Assembly: GCA_020796225.1 (NCBI GenBank)
Contig: CM036762.1
Coordinates: 11,525,414-11,589,413 of the forward strand
Direction: 5' to 3'
DNA from: Arion vulgaris
Taxonomy: Eukaryota; Mollusca; Gastropoda; Stylommatophora; Arionidae
Length of the DNA: 64,000 nt
Translations under genes and position numbers: made by a program
Part shown: one piece after another, positions 23,605 through 34,445 of the stretch
How the letters are laid out: every line of letters starts with the position of its first letter
How positions within the stretch are numbered: position 1 is the first letter of the stretch
The notes under the pieces: model-generated
The model's input: only the letters and a program-made list of their open reading frames with translations
Databases searched by the model: none
What the model was told of the DNA's origin: nothing

Positions 23605-23893
23605 TCTAGAAGTAACACAAAATCAAAGAAACGTTCTGATGTTAACGAGGAGAAAAGTGAAGTATTTTGGACATTAAAAGAGACACAAGAGCTGGAGAAG
23701 ACCAACATGGAATTTGGCTTCCCGGCAAAGAGAAAAAGAGAAAGGTCACCTAGAAGATGAACTCAGAATGTAACTGATGGTTTGAACATGACAGATGCAG
23801 AGGCGGGACATCTGGCTTATGAAATGGAGAAATGCCGAAAGACTGTTCAGGTCGCAAATTTCTGCTCGAGACAAGCTATCTAATGATGACGAT
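23605..23893 (+). mobile_element. LINE C-terminal tail
   Basis: Same family as 20.8-21.3 kb: AAAAGTGAAGTATTTTGGAC, CGGCAAAGAGAAAAAGAG, TAACTGATGGTTTGAACATG and the terminal GACAAGCTATCTAATGATGA. It is frame-broken. Confidence 0.75.
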
Positions 23894-23934
23894 TATGTTA
23901 GAAATATCTTACTAGTAAAGATTCATCTTTTACT

Positions 23935-24480
23935 TTTCTTTTCTCTAACCCTGTTTTGCCTCACATTGCCAGGATAAGAAGAGATTTACAGAAATGACTT
24001 TGTGGGGGGTGGGGGAGGGCTTGATAAATAGTGTTTTCAGTGCATCTGTTATTTCTGTGGTCCACCTTTTGCGTAGATGACGGTTTTCTTTGCATCCACT
24101 GTATCGGAGCAGTATTGCTGTAGTTTTGGAGAGCACTGTCTGTTGGTAATCTGCTTATGTGGCAGAACCATTTAATCTGTTGTTTCTTGATGAAGTTTAG
24201 TATTGACTCACTTTTTTCGGATGTCTTCATTTCCAAGTCGATCTCTTCTTGATATTCTCAGCATTCTGTATAGAATCTTAATCTCTGTCAAGACTATTTT
24301 TTTTTCTTTGGTTTGATGTCAGCATCCAGGTTTGGCACTGGTAGCATAATGTTGGTAGAAATATTGTGCTGTACAATGCTCTTTTAGTGTTCGTTGTGAT
24401 ATTCTTGCATTTCAAAATTGATCCATATGTCCTACTGTTTTGATTTGCTTTATTGCATATATGTTGGCATTCATATTCTT
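23935..24480 (-). mobile_element. LINE RT C-terminal tail
   Basis: The minus-strand frames give RMLRISRRDRLGNEDIRK and ILNFIKKQQIKWFCHISRLP. This is the same family as the nested LINE at 16.6-18.0 kb (RRMLGVTRRDRLRNEDIRK, FIKKQQIKWFGHVSRLP). Confidence 0.75.
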
Positions 24481-24494
24481 TCTATTCTGAAGCA

Positions 24495-25675
24495 TCCTGC
24501 TGTGTAAGAACAGATGTAGAAAACTCAGACTGGTTCACAGTCAATTCGGGTGTGAAGCAGGGTTGCGTTATGTCACCAATGCTTTTTGGGATAGCTATAG
24601 AATGAATCAAGCATAAATGCACCCAATATGATCAACTAGGCATCAAATGGCTTTATAACAGCAGACTATTTGATATTGAAAGAGAAGATGGAGATATGTT
24701 GGCACACCTTGATGAAAAATGATCAAAGAATATCAAAGCAGGCATTGAAGTGGGATGCAAAGGGTTGAAGAAGAGAGGCGACCTAGGGACCTTGAAGCGA
24801 ACTTTGCGGGAGAGAGCAGGAAATATCGGTCTCAGTTCCATGGAGGAGATTGAGCGAGTTGCTCAGGATAGAGCGGTATGGAGAAATTACTGCAGGCCCT
24901 ATGTAACGTATAACGGTACGAGAGGAATTATTATTATTATTATTATTTGATATTGACTTTGCCGATGACTTGGCCATATTGACTTCAACCACACAAGCAA
25001 CCACAAACTAACGAGCAATCTTTGCACACTTGCAGAACAGGTTGTTCTCCAGATTAATTCTGCCAAGACCAAAATTATGGACCTCACAAACTCGACAGAC
25101 AACATCGTAATAAATGGCCAAACACAGGAGAGAGTTAAACATTTTACATATTTGGGTAGTAAAGTGTCAAACAACGGAGATACGATGAAAGAAATAAACT
25201 ATCATATTCTGCCTGACCTACGATTCATTCATTCAGAATGTACTGACCTACGGTTGTGAAAGTTGGAAATCAAAAAAAAAAATTGATAAGAAACTGGACA
25301 GCTTTGAGAATGTCTCCGAAAATTATTAAATGTAAAATGGAGTGATACTGTTTCTAACAACGCAGTGAGAGATAGAACACAGCAACAATCCGTATCAAAT
25401 ATTATAAGGAAACGAAGGTGGAAATATTTAGGTCATGTTCTTAGATCAGACGAAAAGAGACTAAATCAACAAGTCCTTATGTGGTCACCAGTTAGGAAAA
25501 GAAAACGTGGAAGACCTAAGACCACTCTTCGAAGAAAAATCCTACAAGAAAGTAAACTACTGGGATGTAAAACCATACGAGATCTCCAACTGCTAGCAAC
25601 GAACCGCATCTCATGGAGATCTAAAACCTCTGCCCTATGTGCCGCCTTTGACACGAAAGGAACAAACTAACTAAC
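24495..25675 (+). mobile_element. LINE RT fragment, itself carrying a nested LINE tail
   Basis: Upstream part: NSGVKQGCVMSPMLFGIAIE (motif B). The adjacent motif C (FADDLAIL) resumes at about 24,957 after an inserted segment. Downstream are YLGSKVSNNGDT, LTYGCESW and the 101-codon frame 25,365-25,670 with WKYLGHVLRSDEKRLNQQ and RKRGRPKTTLRR. The tail is AACTAACTAACT. Frameshifts and stops are present throughout. Confidence 0.82.
24676..24945 (+). mobile_element. Nested LINE tail with 12-13 bp TSD
   Basis: TATTTGATATTGA precedes the segment (about 24,666-24,678) and recurs after its (ATT)n tail (about 24,944-24,957). The body matches the tail at 23.2-23.5 kb (EIERVAQDRAVWRNYC). It separates motifs B and C of the host LINE. 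Confidence 0.8.
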
Positions 25676-25679
25676 TAAT

Positions 25680-26735
25680 TATATGTTGGATTTCCTTAGT
25701 TATTATTTACTGTCCTGTACAAAATAGCGAAGCACCTGTCTGAAGGTAAAGTTGCCTAGAGAGATCTACTACTATGTGCCGCATGATGCACGGCATTACA
25801 CAGATCTGTATCTCTATCTGGACAAAATTCTTCAAGAGCTTCTATTATTTCTATATATTATCTAGTTTCTTAACTTTTACTCTTTTCATTGTTTTCATTG
25901 CAATTTCTTTTTCTACATTTTTCTCTGATGATGCTTGTGCTTTGATTAAAATGTGATCTTGGTGTGATTTATCTGTTATCTTTGAATCGTTCTTTCACAT
26001 ATTTTGCACTTCCGTTTGATATCTCTTGTTCTTCAAATAGCATTTCTTCTTGTCTGCGTCTGATACATCATGTAATGTTATCAGCCTTTTATTAATTATA
26101 ATATTCGTTATTTCTCCGTACATGCCTCTTGTGTGTCGCATCTTCTTCCTTTTTCCAATATCCTAAAATAGTGTTTCCACCAAAGCTACATTTTACTTTT
26201 CTGCACAGGTTATCATCACGCAACTCTAAAAAAAGTTCATGTTTTCAATTTTCATTTTTTTGTGCACACCATTATCCCTTTAATTTTTCTGTTAAACCTG
26301 AGCAAACCGATCCGCACCAATAACAGATCCAATGGCGCTTCATAAGGTGTGTTTATTAATTTATTGTTAGTAGTAATTTTTTTCAATGCTAACGTCTTTG
26401 TATGCAATTTTCTTATGCGAATAATACTAGATATTTGAATCAGTTTTTCATCTGATACATTTGTCAACTTAAATATCTGTTTTACTAAACATTCGGTTCG
26501 TTATAAATGGTTGATATATTTTCATGCTCTTTCACATTATTACTGGTTCTTTTAGTGCAGGGACCATCTCTAAGCACTTTTGGTATCTAGGCTTTTGGTG
26601 AAAGTAAACGTTTAAGATCTCTGACCGATTACATGAACTATTTTATGATAGTTATGTTTACATCAGGTTATTTTATTTTTTATAGTATGTTCTGAACTAT
26701 GTGGCTAACAATGTTCGTTTGTAATTTAGTAGCGA
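25680..26735. other. No recognisable gene
   Basis: Long AT-rich stretch. Positions 26,331-26,342 read AATGGCGCTTCA, and the surrounding 90 bases resemble 19,205-19,310. Small ORFs (25,774-25,956; 26,129-26,323) show no motif. Confidence 0.35.
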
Positions 26736-26739
26736 CTCA

Positions 26740-27770
26740 TTTTACTGGGGCCGTTGTTGTATCTGACTCGCAGTTGATGCTTCACAAGATCCAGAAGGGC
26801 AGGTTTCGGTATGAGTGAATGTTGTCTATAGAAGTTTCTAACCTCCGGAGGCTTACGTAGATCTATTTTCATGGGCATGCGGGTATTTGTTGTAATGAGA
26901 GAGCGGATAGGCTTGCATCAACAAATCGATTGTTGGGGAGTTGAAGATGGGTAAGGGGATGGATAAGAAAATCTAGTCAGCAATGGGAAGATGGGGAGGG
27001 TCATTCAGAATCAGGACTGTTTGATACTGGACTCGACTTTGCTAGCGCATTTCCGTCATGTTTGGTCGTGCATTTTCAGGTGTCGTTTGCCGAGCTACTG
27101 AGGTAGTGCTTGAGCAACGCTGTGAGCTACGGATGTTACATGGAATGCTTTTTGCTGTGTCAACCGTGCGTTTGTTTTGTGTTTTCAGAAAATGACGGAC
27201 AGCAGTTATGACGAACCGACTCATTTTACCGTATGCAGTGATGTTGCGTGTGCAGAAAGCTGAATTTTGTCGCGATTGATGTTCCCTTCGACATGAATTG
27301 CAATTTAAGTGATGAACAGTTTTGTGTTGACACTTTAGCGACCACCATTTAGGTGGAGCAGGTTGCTTTTTGTGGAGGTACGGCTGTTTTATTCTGGAAT
27401 TAGTTCACAAAGGAGAAAATTCACAGTTGTTAGCATTTCGTGTGATTTTCGTTGGCACAGGAACGGAACAATTATGGGGTGACCTGTTGCAGTGAAGTTG
27501 GAACCGTACATATGAACTATGAACTGTGAAGGGGGATGTTCTTCGTTATCTTCGCGACTTCCTGTTGACTGAGGACACTAAAATAGATGTTGAATCGATC
27601 CAGCGATTTAATCAGTTTGGAGTTACCCGTTGTACAAATAGAACTGGATGCCTGAGGATCAGAGTGAGGAGTGTGTATAATCAGCCACGGGAACCATAAG
27701 TATGCATACTATTCGATATCTGTTGGGAGAGATTGAGCACCTATAGGTCTGCCCGGTATACAATAACGGC
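26740..27770 (+). mobile_element. LINE RNase H domain and tail, split by a 0.57-kb insertion
   Basis: 26,740-26,957 encodes GAVVVSDSQLMLHKIQKGRF and GHAGICCNERADRLAS. The conserved tail resumes at about 27,525 (GGGGGATGTTCTTCG) and ends at 27,770, where it matches the plus/minus counterpart at 22.2 kb. The intervening 26,958-27,525 is foreign. Confidence 0.75.
26958..27525 (+). other. Insert in LINE tail; possible retroelement ORF1 start
   Basis: Contains ATG at about 27,191 (MTDSSYDEPTHFTV...) preceded by TTGTGTTTTCAG. A shifted frame then reads FVAIDVPFDMNCNLSDEQF and AFCGGTAVLFW before stops. The coding-like composition and position suggest the start of a non-LTR ORF1, but I do not recognise a domain. 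Confidence 0.3.
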
Positions 27771-27859
27771 AGTTTAGTAACCAATAACCAATTTAGTATG
27801 ACAAACGTATCTTCAAATTTTATTGTAATGAAAACAAAGATGACATGCGGTTGCGTGAT

Positions 27860-27980
27860 TAACTGATTGTCTAATTGATTGCTTGAACAATCTTTATTTC
27901 ACTTCGGCGAAAAACCTAGGGAGCACCGATTTCTTTTTTACACAGGTCGATCTCAGTTGCTCTGCACGAATATCGCTGTT
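27860..27980 (-). mobile_element. SINE family 2 fragment
   Basis: Degenerate copy of the GATTGATTG, CACTTCGGTGAA and CACAGG-GATCTCAG series seen at 33.3 kb. Confidence 0.5.
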
Positions 27981-28574
27981 GTCGTTATGTATTCAGAACT
28001 AGTTTGATTTAACGCCTCTGACGGATTTATACGTGAAGACTTGTTTTCTTTATCAACATTGTCCCTAGTCATTCAGATACACATTAGTCCGAGTTCAAAG
28101 GTACTTGAAATTAACACCCCCAAGTACAAGATCTAGGTTTTCTATAGTCCAACGACATACCGTGCTCCAATACAAACTGTTGCCTCAAGCTTACATCAAA
28201 CACCTGAAATATCTACGGCACATGATCCCTAGTGCAGCCTGTTACTAACTTCGCTGTCTGTGACCTTGCCTAAACGTAATGATAATCGTTCTATCACTTA
28301 ATCAATCACAACTTCAACTTTATACCAATGTTATAATGATATCTCTCTCTCTCACAACTTCAACTTTATACCAATGTCATAATGATATCTCTCTCACTAG
28401 GAAATTACTAATTTAAGAATTATCAGAAAGGTCAGAGGTTAGTGTAGATAATTTTATATTACGACGACACAGGTGTAAAAAACCCAACTATTAATATAAA
28501 GCTTTCGGAAAATATATATTTCAAAACTTGTTTATCATTTGTTTTGTTATTTAATACTAATTTTCTTCTTCTTC
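27981..28574. other. No gene; one short local duplication
   Basis: The only structure I see is a direct duplication of about 45 bp near 28,312-28,400 (ACAACTTCAACTTTATACCA followed by a CT run). Confidence 0.4.
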
Positions 28575-28805
28575 TCATCCATTATTTACTTCTTTATAGA
28601 AATGTTGGAGGAATGGGAGAGGGTGGGGAGGGGGTGATGGGAACGTAGTCATCTTGTATGTGCTTGTTTTAAGGCACATTGTAAGCTGATATTCATTTTC
28701 GTAAGGTGGTTCTTGATGCCGTCGCTCCATCTTTTGCTTGGTCTTCCTCTTGCTTTGTACTCGTTATTCTTTTTCTATGTGTGGCTCTCTATTGTAGGCG
28801 ATACC
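28575..28805 (-). mobile_element. LINE RT tail fragment
   Basis: The same sequence as 12,590-12,760 (TTATAGAA-TGTTG, TTTTAAGGCACAT, GTCGCTCCATCTTTTGC, AGGCGATACCA), minus orientation. It abuts the 42-bp array. Confidence 0.7.
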
Positions 28806-28879
28806 AATTTTCACTATAGTCTCAAATTTGTATACATTTTGGTAATTTTCATCCCAGTGACATTTTAATTGGTAATATC

Positions 28880-29296
28880 TTTGACCACGTTCTGGACTGT
28901 CTAGCTATATTCTCTATACATGTCCTGTTTCTTCTTGATTGTCTAGCTATATTCTCTATACGTGTCCTGTTTCTTCTTGTCTGTCTAGCTATATTCTCTA
29001 TACGTGTTCTGTTTCTTCTTGACTGTCTAGCTATATTCTCTATACATATCCTGTTTCTTCTTGTCTGTCTAGCTATATTCTCTATACGTGTTCTGTTTCT
29101 TCTTGTCTGTCTAGCTATATTCTCTATGCGTGTTCTTTTTCTTCTTGACTGTCTAGCTATATTCTCTATACGTGTCCTGTTTCTTCTTGACTGTCTAGCT
29201 ATATTCTCTATACGTGTCATGTTTCTTCTTGACTGTCTAGCTATATTCTCTATACATATCCTGTTTCTTCTTGACTGTCTAGCTATATTCTCTATA
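28880..29296. repeat. 42-bp minisatellite, left part (about 10 units)
   Basis: Units contain CTGTCTAGCTATATTCTCTA followed by TACGTGT and CTGTTTCTTCTTG. TAGCTA recurs exactly every 42 bases from 28,902 to 29,280. On the minus strand the array reads as a 14-residue repeat, TRIENIARQSRRNR (ORF 28,849-29,220). It is the left half of one array split by PLE2. Confidence 0.95.
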
Positions 29297-31235
29297 TCGA
29301 AATAGGGAGAAGACTGCAGTAAAACTTGGTAAATAGTGAAACACGTACAAACAAAGTACTATAGTTTTACAAAAACAGAAACAGTGACGATAAACACAAC
29401 GTTTCGACCAACAAGGCCTTTATCAAGCAAACGAACAAACAGGAGTGACCAATTAAAATGAAACACAAATGGACGACCAAATACAAACGTATCTAAGGAA
29501 AAGCTGGAATAAAAACGAATAACGAAATAAATGTAACACAAAAACACATAAAAACTAGAAATAGAACGGAAAAGAAACAATGAAACATCTAGTAAATATA
29601 TAACTTGAATACATGCAACATATACCCATATAGAGTACAAAGCATAGGAAGAGAAAGTACTAAGAAGCATAAGAATGTAATACGTTGAGCCGCGTGGTCG
29701 AAGAGTACCATACAAAGAAATCAACCGATTCTCCAGAGCAAATCGACTACGATCATCAGAGGAACATGATCGGATGGCTGTGACCTGGACATCGCAAGCT
29801 CCTGAATGGCCAGTATCATTGAAATGGGTAGCTACAGGGTCACAGAGCATTGGCGTATATCGCGCAAGTGTTGGGCGAATCGGTCACTGAGTCTCCTGCC
29901 GGTTTCCCCAATATAGGCCTTGTTGCACCGCTTGCAGATAATGGCATAGATAATATTACGGACTCGCACGTGAAACTGTCTTCAACAACGAACGTGGCTT
30001 TGGAAAAGACACCGTGCGGGTCTGTATGACATAAGCACAAGTGTTGCAGCGCCGACGGCCACACTGGATGGTGCCAAAATGACTCTGGATATTAGGCTTG
30101 AGGCGACTGGGAACCAACATATCCTTAAGGCTTCTGTCCCGTCTGTACGCCACCAAAGGATAGTGTTGGAAGATTGAACGTGTCTCAGGATCAGACTGAA
30201 GAATGGAGAGATGACGGAATAAGACTTTCTTCACAAGGGAACTATGAGGGTGGAAAGTTAAGACAAGTTTCACCCTGTCAGAATTGGAAGTTCTATGCTG
30301 GTTAGAGAGAGCCTCCTGGCGAGAAATTTGTTGAACGCGCCGCATAGCAGAAGCAAGCACCTTATCCGGGTATAAGCGCTTACGAAAGAAATCCAGCATC
30401 TCGTGAGCTCTATCGAGAAAATCGTCGTCCTCGCTACAGAGGCGACGAAGGCGCAAGAGTTGAGAGAATGGTAAAGAATCACGACAAGCCTGGGAATGGG
30501 AAGAGGTATAAAGAAGAAAACTATGTGCATCATTAGGCTTGTAGTAAACTGATGTAGTGATGGTGGATAGGCTGATAGTGATAGTGATGTCAAGAAAGTT
30601 GACACAAGAGGTAGAGATGTGTGATGTAAACCGAATAGCCGGATTGAAGACATTAATGAAATTAATGAAGCGTGACAAATCGGCTTCAGGCATATCGGTA
30701 ATGCCAATACAATCATCAATGTATCTCTGATACACAGACGGAAGAGGGCCATCATAGGAATTCCATACTAGGTGCTCAAGATGACCCATGAATAGACAAG
30801 CATAACTGGGTCCCATTTTAGTACCCATGGCGACCCCACTGATCTGCTCAAAGAACTGGTCATTGAACTGAAGGAGTTGAGAGTTAGGGCTCAACGTATT
30901 ACATTCTTATGCTTCTTAGTACTTTCTCTTCCTATGCTTTGTACTCTATATGGGTATATGTTGCATGTATTCAAGTTATATATTTACTAGATGTTTCATT
31001 GTTTCTTTTCCGTTCTATTTCTAATTGTTTTGTGTTACATTTATTTCGTTATTCGTTTTTATTCCAGCTTTTCCTTAGATACGTTTGTATTTGGTCTTCC
31101 ATTTGTGTTTCATTTTAATTGGTCACTCCTGTTTGTTCGTTTGCTTGATAAAGGCCTTGTTGGTCGAAACGTTGCTGTTTATCGTCACTGTTTCTGTTTT
31201 TGTAAAACTATAGTACTTTGTTTGTACGTGTTTCA
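29297..31235 (-). mobile_element. Penelope-like element 2 inserted in the 42-bp minisatellite
   Basis: Flanked by CTATATTCTCTATA at 29,283-29,296 and 31,236-31,249. The left end is GAAATAGGGAGAAGACTGCA, then the 3' terminus and 3'-UTR, the GIY-YIG part (29,359-29,850) and the RT part (29,956-30,894), all minus strand. At 30,895 the body stops inside the RT palm and joins an inverted copy of the 3' terminal region (30,895-31,235, plus orientation). The element is 5'-truncated and has a frameshift near 29,850-29,980. The inverted arm is nearly identical to the 54-kb copy, which suggests recent activity. Confidence 0.9.
29956..30894 (-). pseudogene. PLE2 reverse transcriptase C-terminal half
   Basis: 312 open codons starting inside the palm: FNDQFFEQISGVAMGTKMGP (motif B), QRYIDDCIGI (motif C, YxDD), FLDITITISL, the thumb-like SEDDDFLDRAHEMLDFFRKR, and CNTCAYV of the zinc linker. 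The N-terminal third of RT and everything upstream are missing. The frame breaks just before the endonuclease; the remaining GIY-YIG part, with ALENRLISLYGT, is in 29,359-29,850. Confidence 0.87.
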
Positions 31236-33200
31236 CTATATTCTCTATAAGTGTTCTGTTTCTTCTTGACTGTCTAGCTATATTCTCTATACGTGTTCTG
31301 TTTCTTCTTGTCTGTCTAGCTATATTCTCTATACGTATCCTGTTTCTTCTTGTCTGTCTAGCTATATTCTCTATACATATCCTGTTTCTTCTTGACTGTC
31401 TAGCTATATTCTCTATACGTGTTCTGTTTCTTCTTGTCTGTCTAGCTATATTCTCTATACGTGTCCTGTTTCTTCTTGACTGTCTAGCTATATTCTCTAT
31501 ACATATCCTGTTTCTTCTTGACTGTCTAGCTATATTCTCTATACGTGTTCTGTTTCTTCTTGACTGTCTAGCTATATTCTCTATACGTGTTCTGTTTCTT
31601 CTTGTCTGTCTAGCTATATTCTCTATACGTGTTCTGTTTCTTCTTGTCTGTCTAGCTATATTCTCTATACGTATCCTGTTTCTTCTTGTCTGTCTAGCTA
31701 TATTTTCTATACGTGTTCTGTTTCTTCTTGTCTGTCTAGCTATATTCTCTATACGTGTCCTGTTTCTTCTTGACTGTCTAGCTATATTCTCTATACGTGT
31801 CCTGTTTCTTCTTGACTGTCTAGCTATATTCTCTATACATATCCTGTTTCTTCTTGACTGTCTAGCTATATTCTCTATACGTGTTCTGTTTCTTCTTGTC
31901 TGTCTAGCTATATTCTCTATACGTGTTCTGTTTCTTCTTGTCTGTCTAGCTATATTCTCTATACGTGTCCTGTTTCTTCTTGTCTGTCTAGCTATATTCT
32001 CTATACATATCCTGTTTCTTCTTGACTGTCTAGCTATATTCTCTATACGTGTCCTGTTTCTTCTTGACTGTCTAGCTATATTCTCTATACGTGTTCTGTT
32101 TCTTCTTATCTGTCTAGCTATATTCTCTATACGTGTCCTGTTTCTTCTTGACTGTCTAGCTATATTCTCTATACGTGCTCTGTTTCTTCTTATCTGTCTA
32201 GCTATATTCTCTATACGTGTCCTGTTTCTTCTTGACTGTCTAGCTATATTCTCTATACATATCCTGTTTCTTCTTGACTGTCTAGCTATATTCTCTATAC
32301 GTGTCCTGTTTCTTCTTGACTGTCTAGCTATATTCTCTATACGTGTCCTGTTTCTTCTTGTCTGTCTAGCTATATTCTCTATACGTGTCCTGTTTCTTCT
32401 TGTCTGTCTAGCTATATTCTCTATACGTATCCTGTTTCTTCTTGACTGTCTAGCTATATTCTCTATACGTATCCTGTTTCTTCTTATCTGTCTAGCTATA
32501 TTCTCTATACGTATCCTGTTTCTTCTTGTCTGTCTAGCTATATTTTCTATACGTGTTCTGTTTCTTCTTGTCTGTCTAGCTATATTCTCTATACGTGTCC
32601 TGTTTCTTCTTGACTGTCTAGCTATATTCTCTATACGTGTCCTGTTTCTTCTTGACTGTCTAGCTATATTCTCTATACATATCCTGTTTCTTCTTGACTG
32701 TCTAGCTATATTCTCTATACGTGTTCTGTTTCTTCTTGACTGTCTAGCTATATTCTCTATACGTGTTCTGTTTCTTCTTGTCTGTCTAGCTATATTCTCT
32801 ATACGTGTTCTGTTTCTTCTTGTCTGTCTAGCTATATTCTCTATACGTGTCCTGTTTCTTCTTGTCTGTCTAGCTATATTCTCTATACATATCCTGTTTC
32901 TTCTTGACTGTCTAGCTATATTCTCTATACGTGTCCTGTTTCTTCTTGACTGTCTAGCTATATTCTCTATACGTGTCCTGTTTCTTCTTATCTGTCTAGC
33001 TATATTCTCTATACGTGTCCTGTTTCTTCTTGATTGTCTAGCTATATTCTCTATACGTGTCCTGTTTCTTCTTGTCTGTCTAGCTATATTCTCTATACGT
33101 ATCCTGTTTCTTCTTGACTGTCTAGCTATATTCTCTATACGTGTTCTGTTTCTTCTTGTCTGTCTAGCTATATTCTCTATACGTGTTCTGTTTCTTCTGC
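31236..33200. repeat. 42-bp minisatellite, right part (about 47 units)
   Basis: Continuation of the 28.9-kb array. TAGCTA at 31,275 and 33,165 are exactly 45 x 42 bases apart, so there is no net indel over 1.9 kb. No stop codon is visible in the minus-strand 14-aa frame (about 650 codons), but no in-frame ATG either. The array ends in a run into a SINE family 1 fragment. Confidence 0.95.
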
Positions 33201-33325
33201 TTTTTCTTCGAATGTGCCTTATCGACCACTTGCTAAACCAGTCTTTGTGATTTCTATGTGATCTGAGCGATTGTACGTTGTGCCAGTTATGAGCCTATAA
33301 ATACATCCGATTTCTGGGATGCTTT
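33200..33325 (-). mobile_element. SINE family 1 fragment
   Basis: TTTTTCTTCGAATGTGCC, CGACCACTTGCTAAACC and GCCAGTTATGAGCCTA-AA-ACATCCGATTTC match the 3' half of the family in reverse orientation. Confidence 0.6.
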
Positions 33326-33770
33326 TTATTGATTGATTGAAAGGACCATTATCATTGCACTTCGGTGAATAACAATGTGTGTTCCGTTCTCTTTCTTACA
33401 CATGAATATCTCCGCTGCAGTGGACGAACTCCGTAGCTTCGGCGAGGGTTCCCGATGTAAGTTTAAAGATGGTCAAGATATTTTTGCAGGAATTTATGTT
33501 TAATCGTTTCTAATAAGTTTTGCACAGGCAGCGGCTTTCAAGCCTGCTCTTTTCGATTTTGAACTGCCAATGTTTCTTTTAGGTACTCAAATTGAAGAAG
33601 GGACCTACGTTTTATCGTCCCTATCCGATAGGACTAGGAACTCGATCTCACCTACACTGAGATCAGGATCTCTGGAAAAATATCCAGATGGCTCCATGAG
33701 GGAGCGAACCTGGTACCTTTAGCACGATAGACGAGCACCTAACCTTAACGCCACAGAGACTCTAAGAGCT
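33326..33770 (-). mobile_element. SINE family 2 copy
   Basis: Runs from GATTGATTGAAAGGACC to GCACCTAACCTTAACGCCA. On the minus strand it begins with a tRNA-like head: GTGGCGTTAAGGTTAGGTGC (A box) and GGTTCGCTCCC (B box) about 40 bases later. The body includes CGTTTTATCGTCC and GAACTCGATCTCACC. Confidence 0.75.
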
Positions 33771-33884
33771 GTTGCAATCTAAGAGTACAAAGGAGTCGAT
33801 ATCTAACCTGAGACAAAGAGTCTGCAAAACATATGCAAAAACCACAAAGCTAACGGGTCTAGCAGCCTTACATGTTAAAAAAGG

Positions 33885-34055
33885 TAAAAGAAGATTTTCT
33901 ATACCACGTGGTTTATAGAGCAATACGATGCTAGGTCCCTTATTTGTCTTTGATTGTCGGCACACGATGTGTGTAGTGGTCAACATCACGCCGACCGCCA
34001 TTACTTCCCAGTGCTTTTCCTAGTAGCAAATTGAGACTGGGTTGACCTGCGAGTC
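33885..34055. repeat. Dispersed repeat family 3, copy b
   Basis: Counterpart of 18,820-18,985. It lies 90 bases upstream of the first exon border of cysteine-rich gene B. Confidence 0.55.
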
Positions 34056-34145
34056 AACATTACATTTACATGTTATAATTTATGTTATTAAATTTTGTTA
34101 ACTGTGTTTCATTTTATTTAACAGATTAAAACCTGAAGCGCCATT

Positions 34146-34445
34146 ATGATGAAGGAGATCATCGTTTTTCTTCTTCTCAGAGTAGTAGTTGTCTTAAGCG
34201 AATCTAAGGAATGCCAAAAACTTGGTGACGAATTAGACGATTGTCAAGAAGAAACCGAAGATGATAGTTGTAACGAGATGCAACATAACTACATCATGAA
34301 ATGTGCAACAAAAGTATGTGTTGATGCTGAGAACAACTTCTACAAGAACAACTGTTACAACATATTCAAAAAAGAATGCGACGCATTACTGGAAGTCTTG
34401 ATAGTTGAATGTGATGACTACGATGTGGAAGTGATACAGCTATGA
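34146..34445 (+). CDS. Small secreted eight-cysteine protein, paralogue B
   Basis: A 99-residue protein. The signal peptide is residues 1-18 (MMKEIIVFLLLRVVVVLS). Cysteines at 23, 33, 42, 53, 58, 70, 78 and 89 are at identical positions to paralogue A. Conserved blocks are EMQHNY (44-49), AENNFYKNNCY (61-71) and ECDALLEVLIVEC (77-89), the last almost identical to A. The mature protein is acidic. The ATG follows an acceptor (TTTTATTTAACAG, AG at 34,123-34,124) after a 21-base leader ending in the same TGAAGCGCCATT as gene A. A tandem start (ATGATG) leaves either Met possible. The last codons and stop merge into a 31-bp minisatellite. The family is not recognised; an extracellular role is inferred from the leader and cysteines. 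Confidence 0.82.
   Translation: MMKEIIVFLLLRVVVVLSESKECQKLGDELDDCQEETEDDSCNEMQHNYIMKCATKVCVDAENNFYKNNCYNIFKKECDALLEVLIVECDDYDVEVIQL

Noticed and set aside
28849..33200. CRISPR-like regular array
   Set aside because: Units are contiguous with no unique spacers and the context is a eukaryotic genome; it is a minisatellite.
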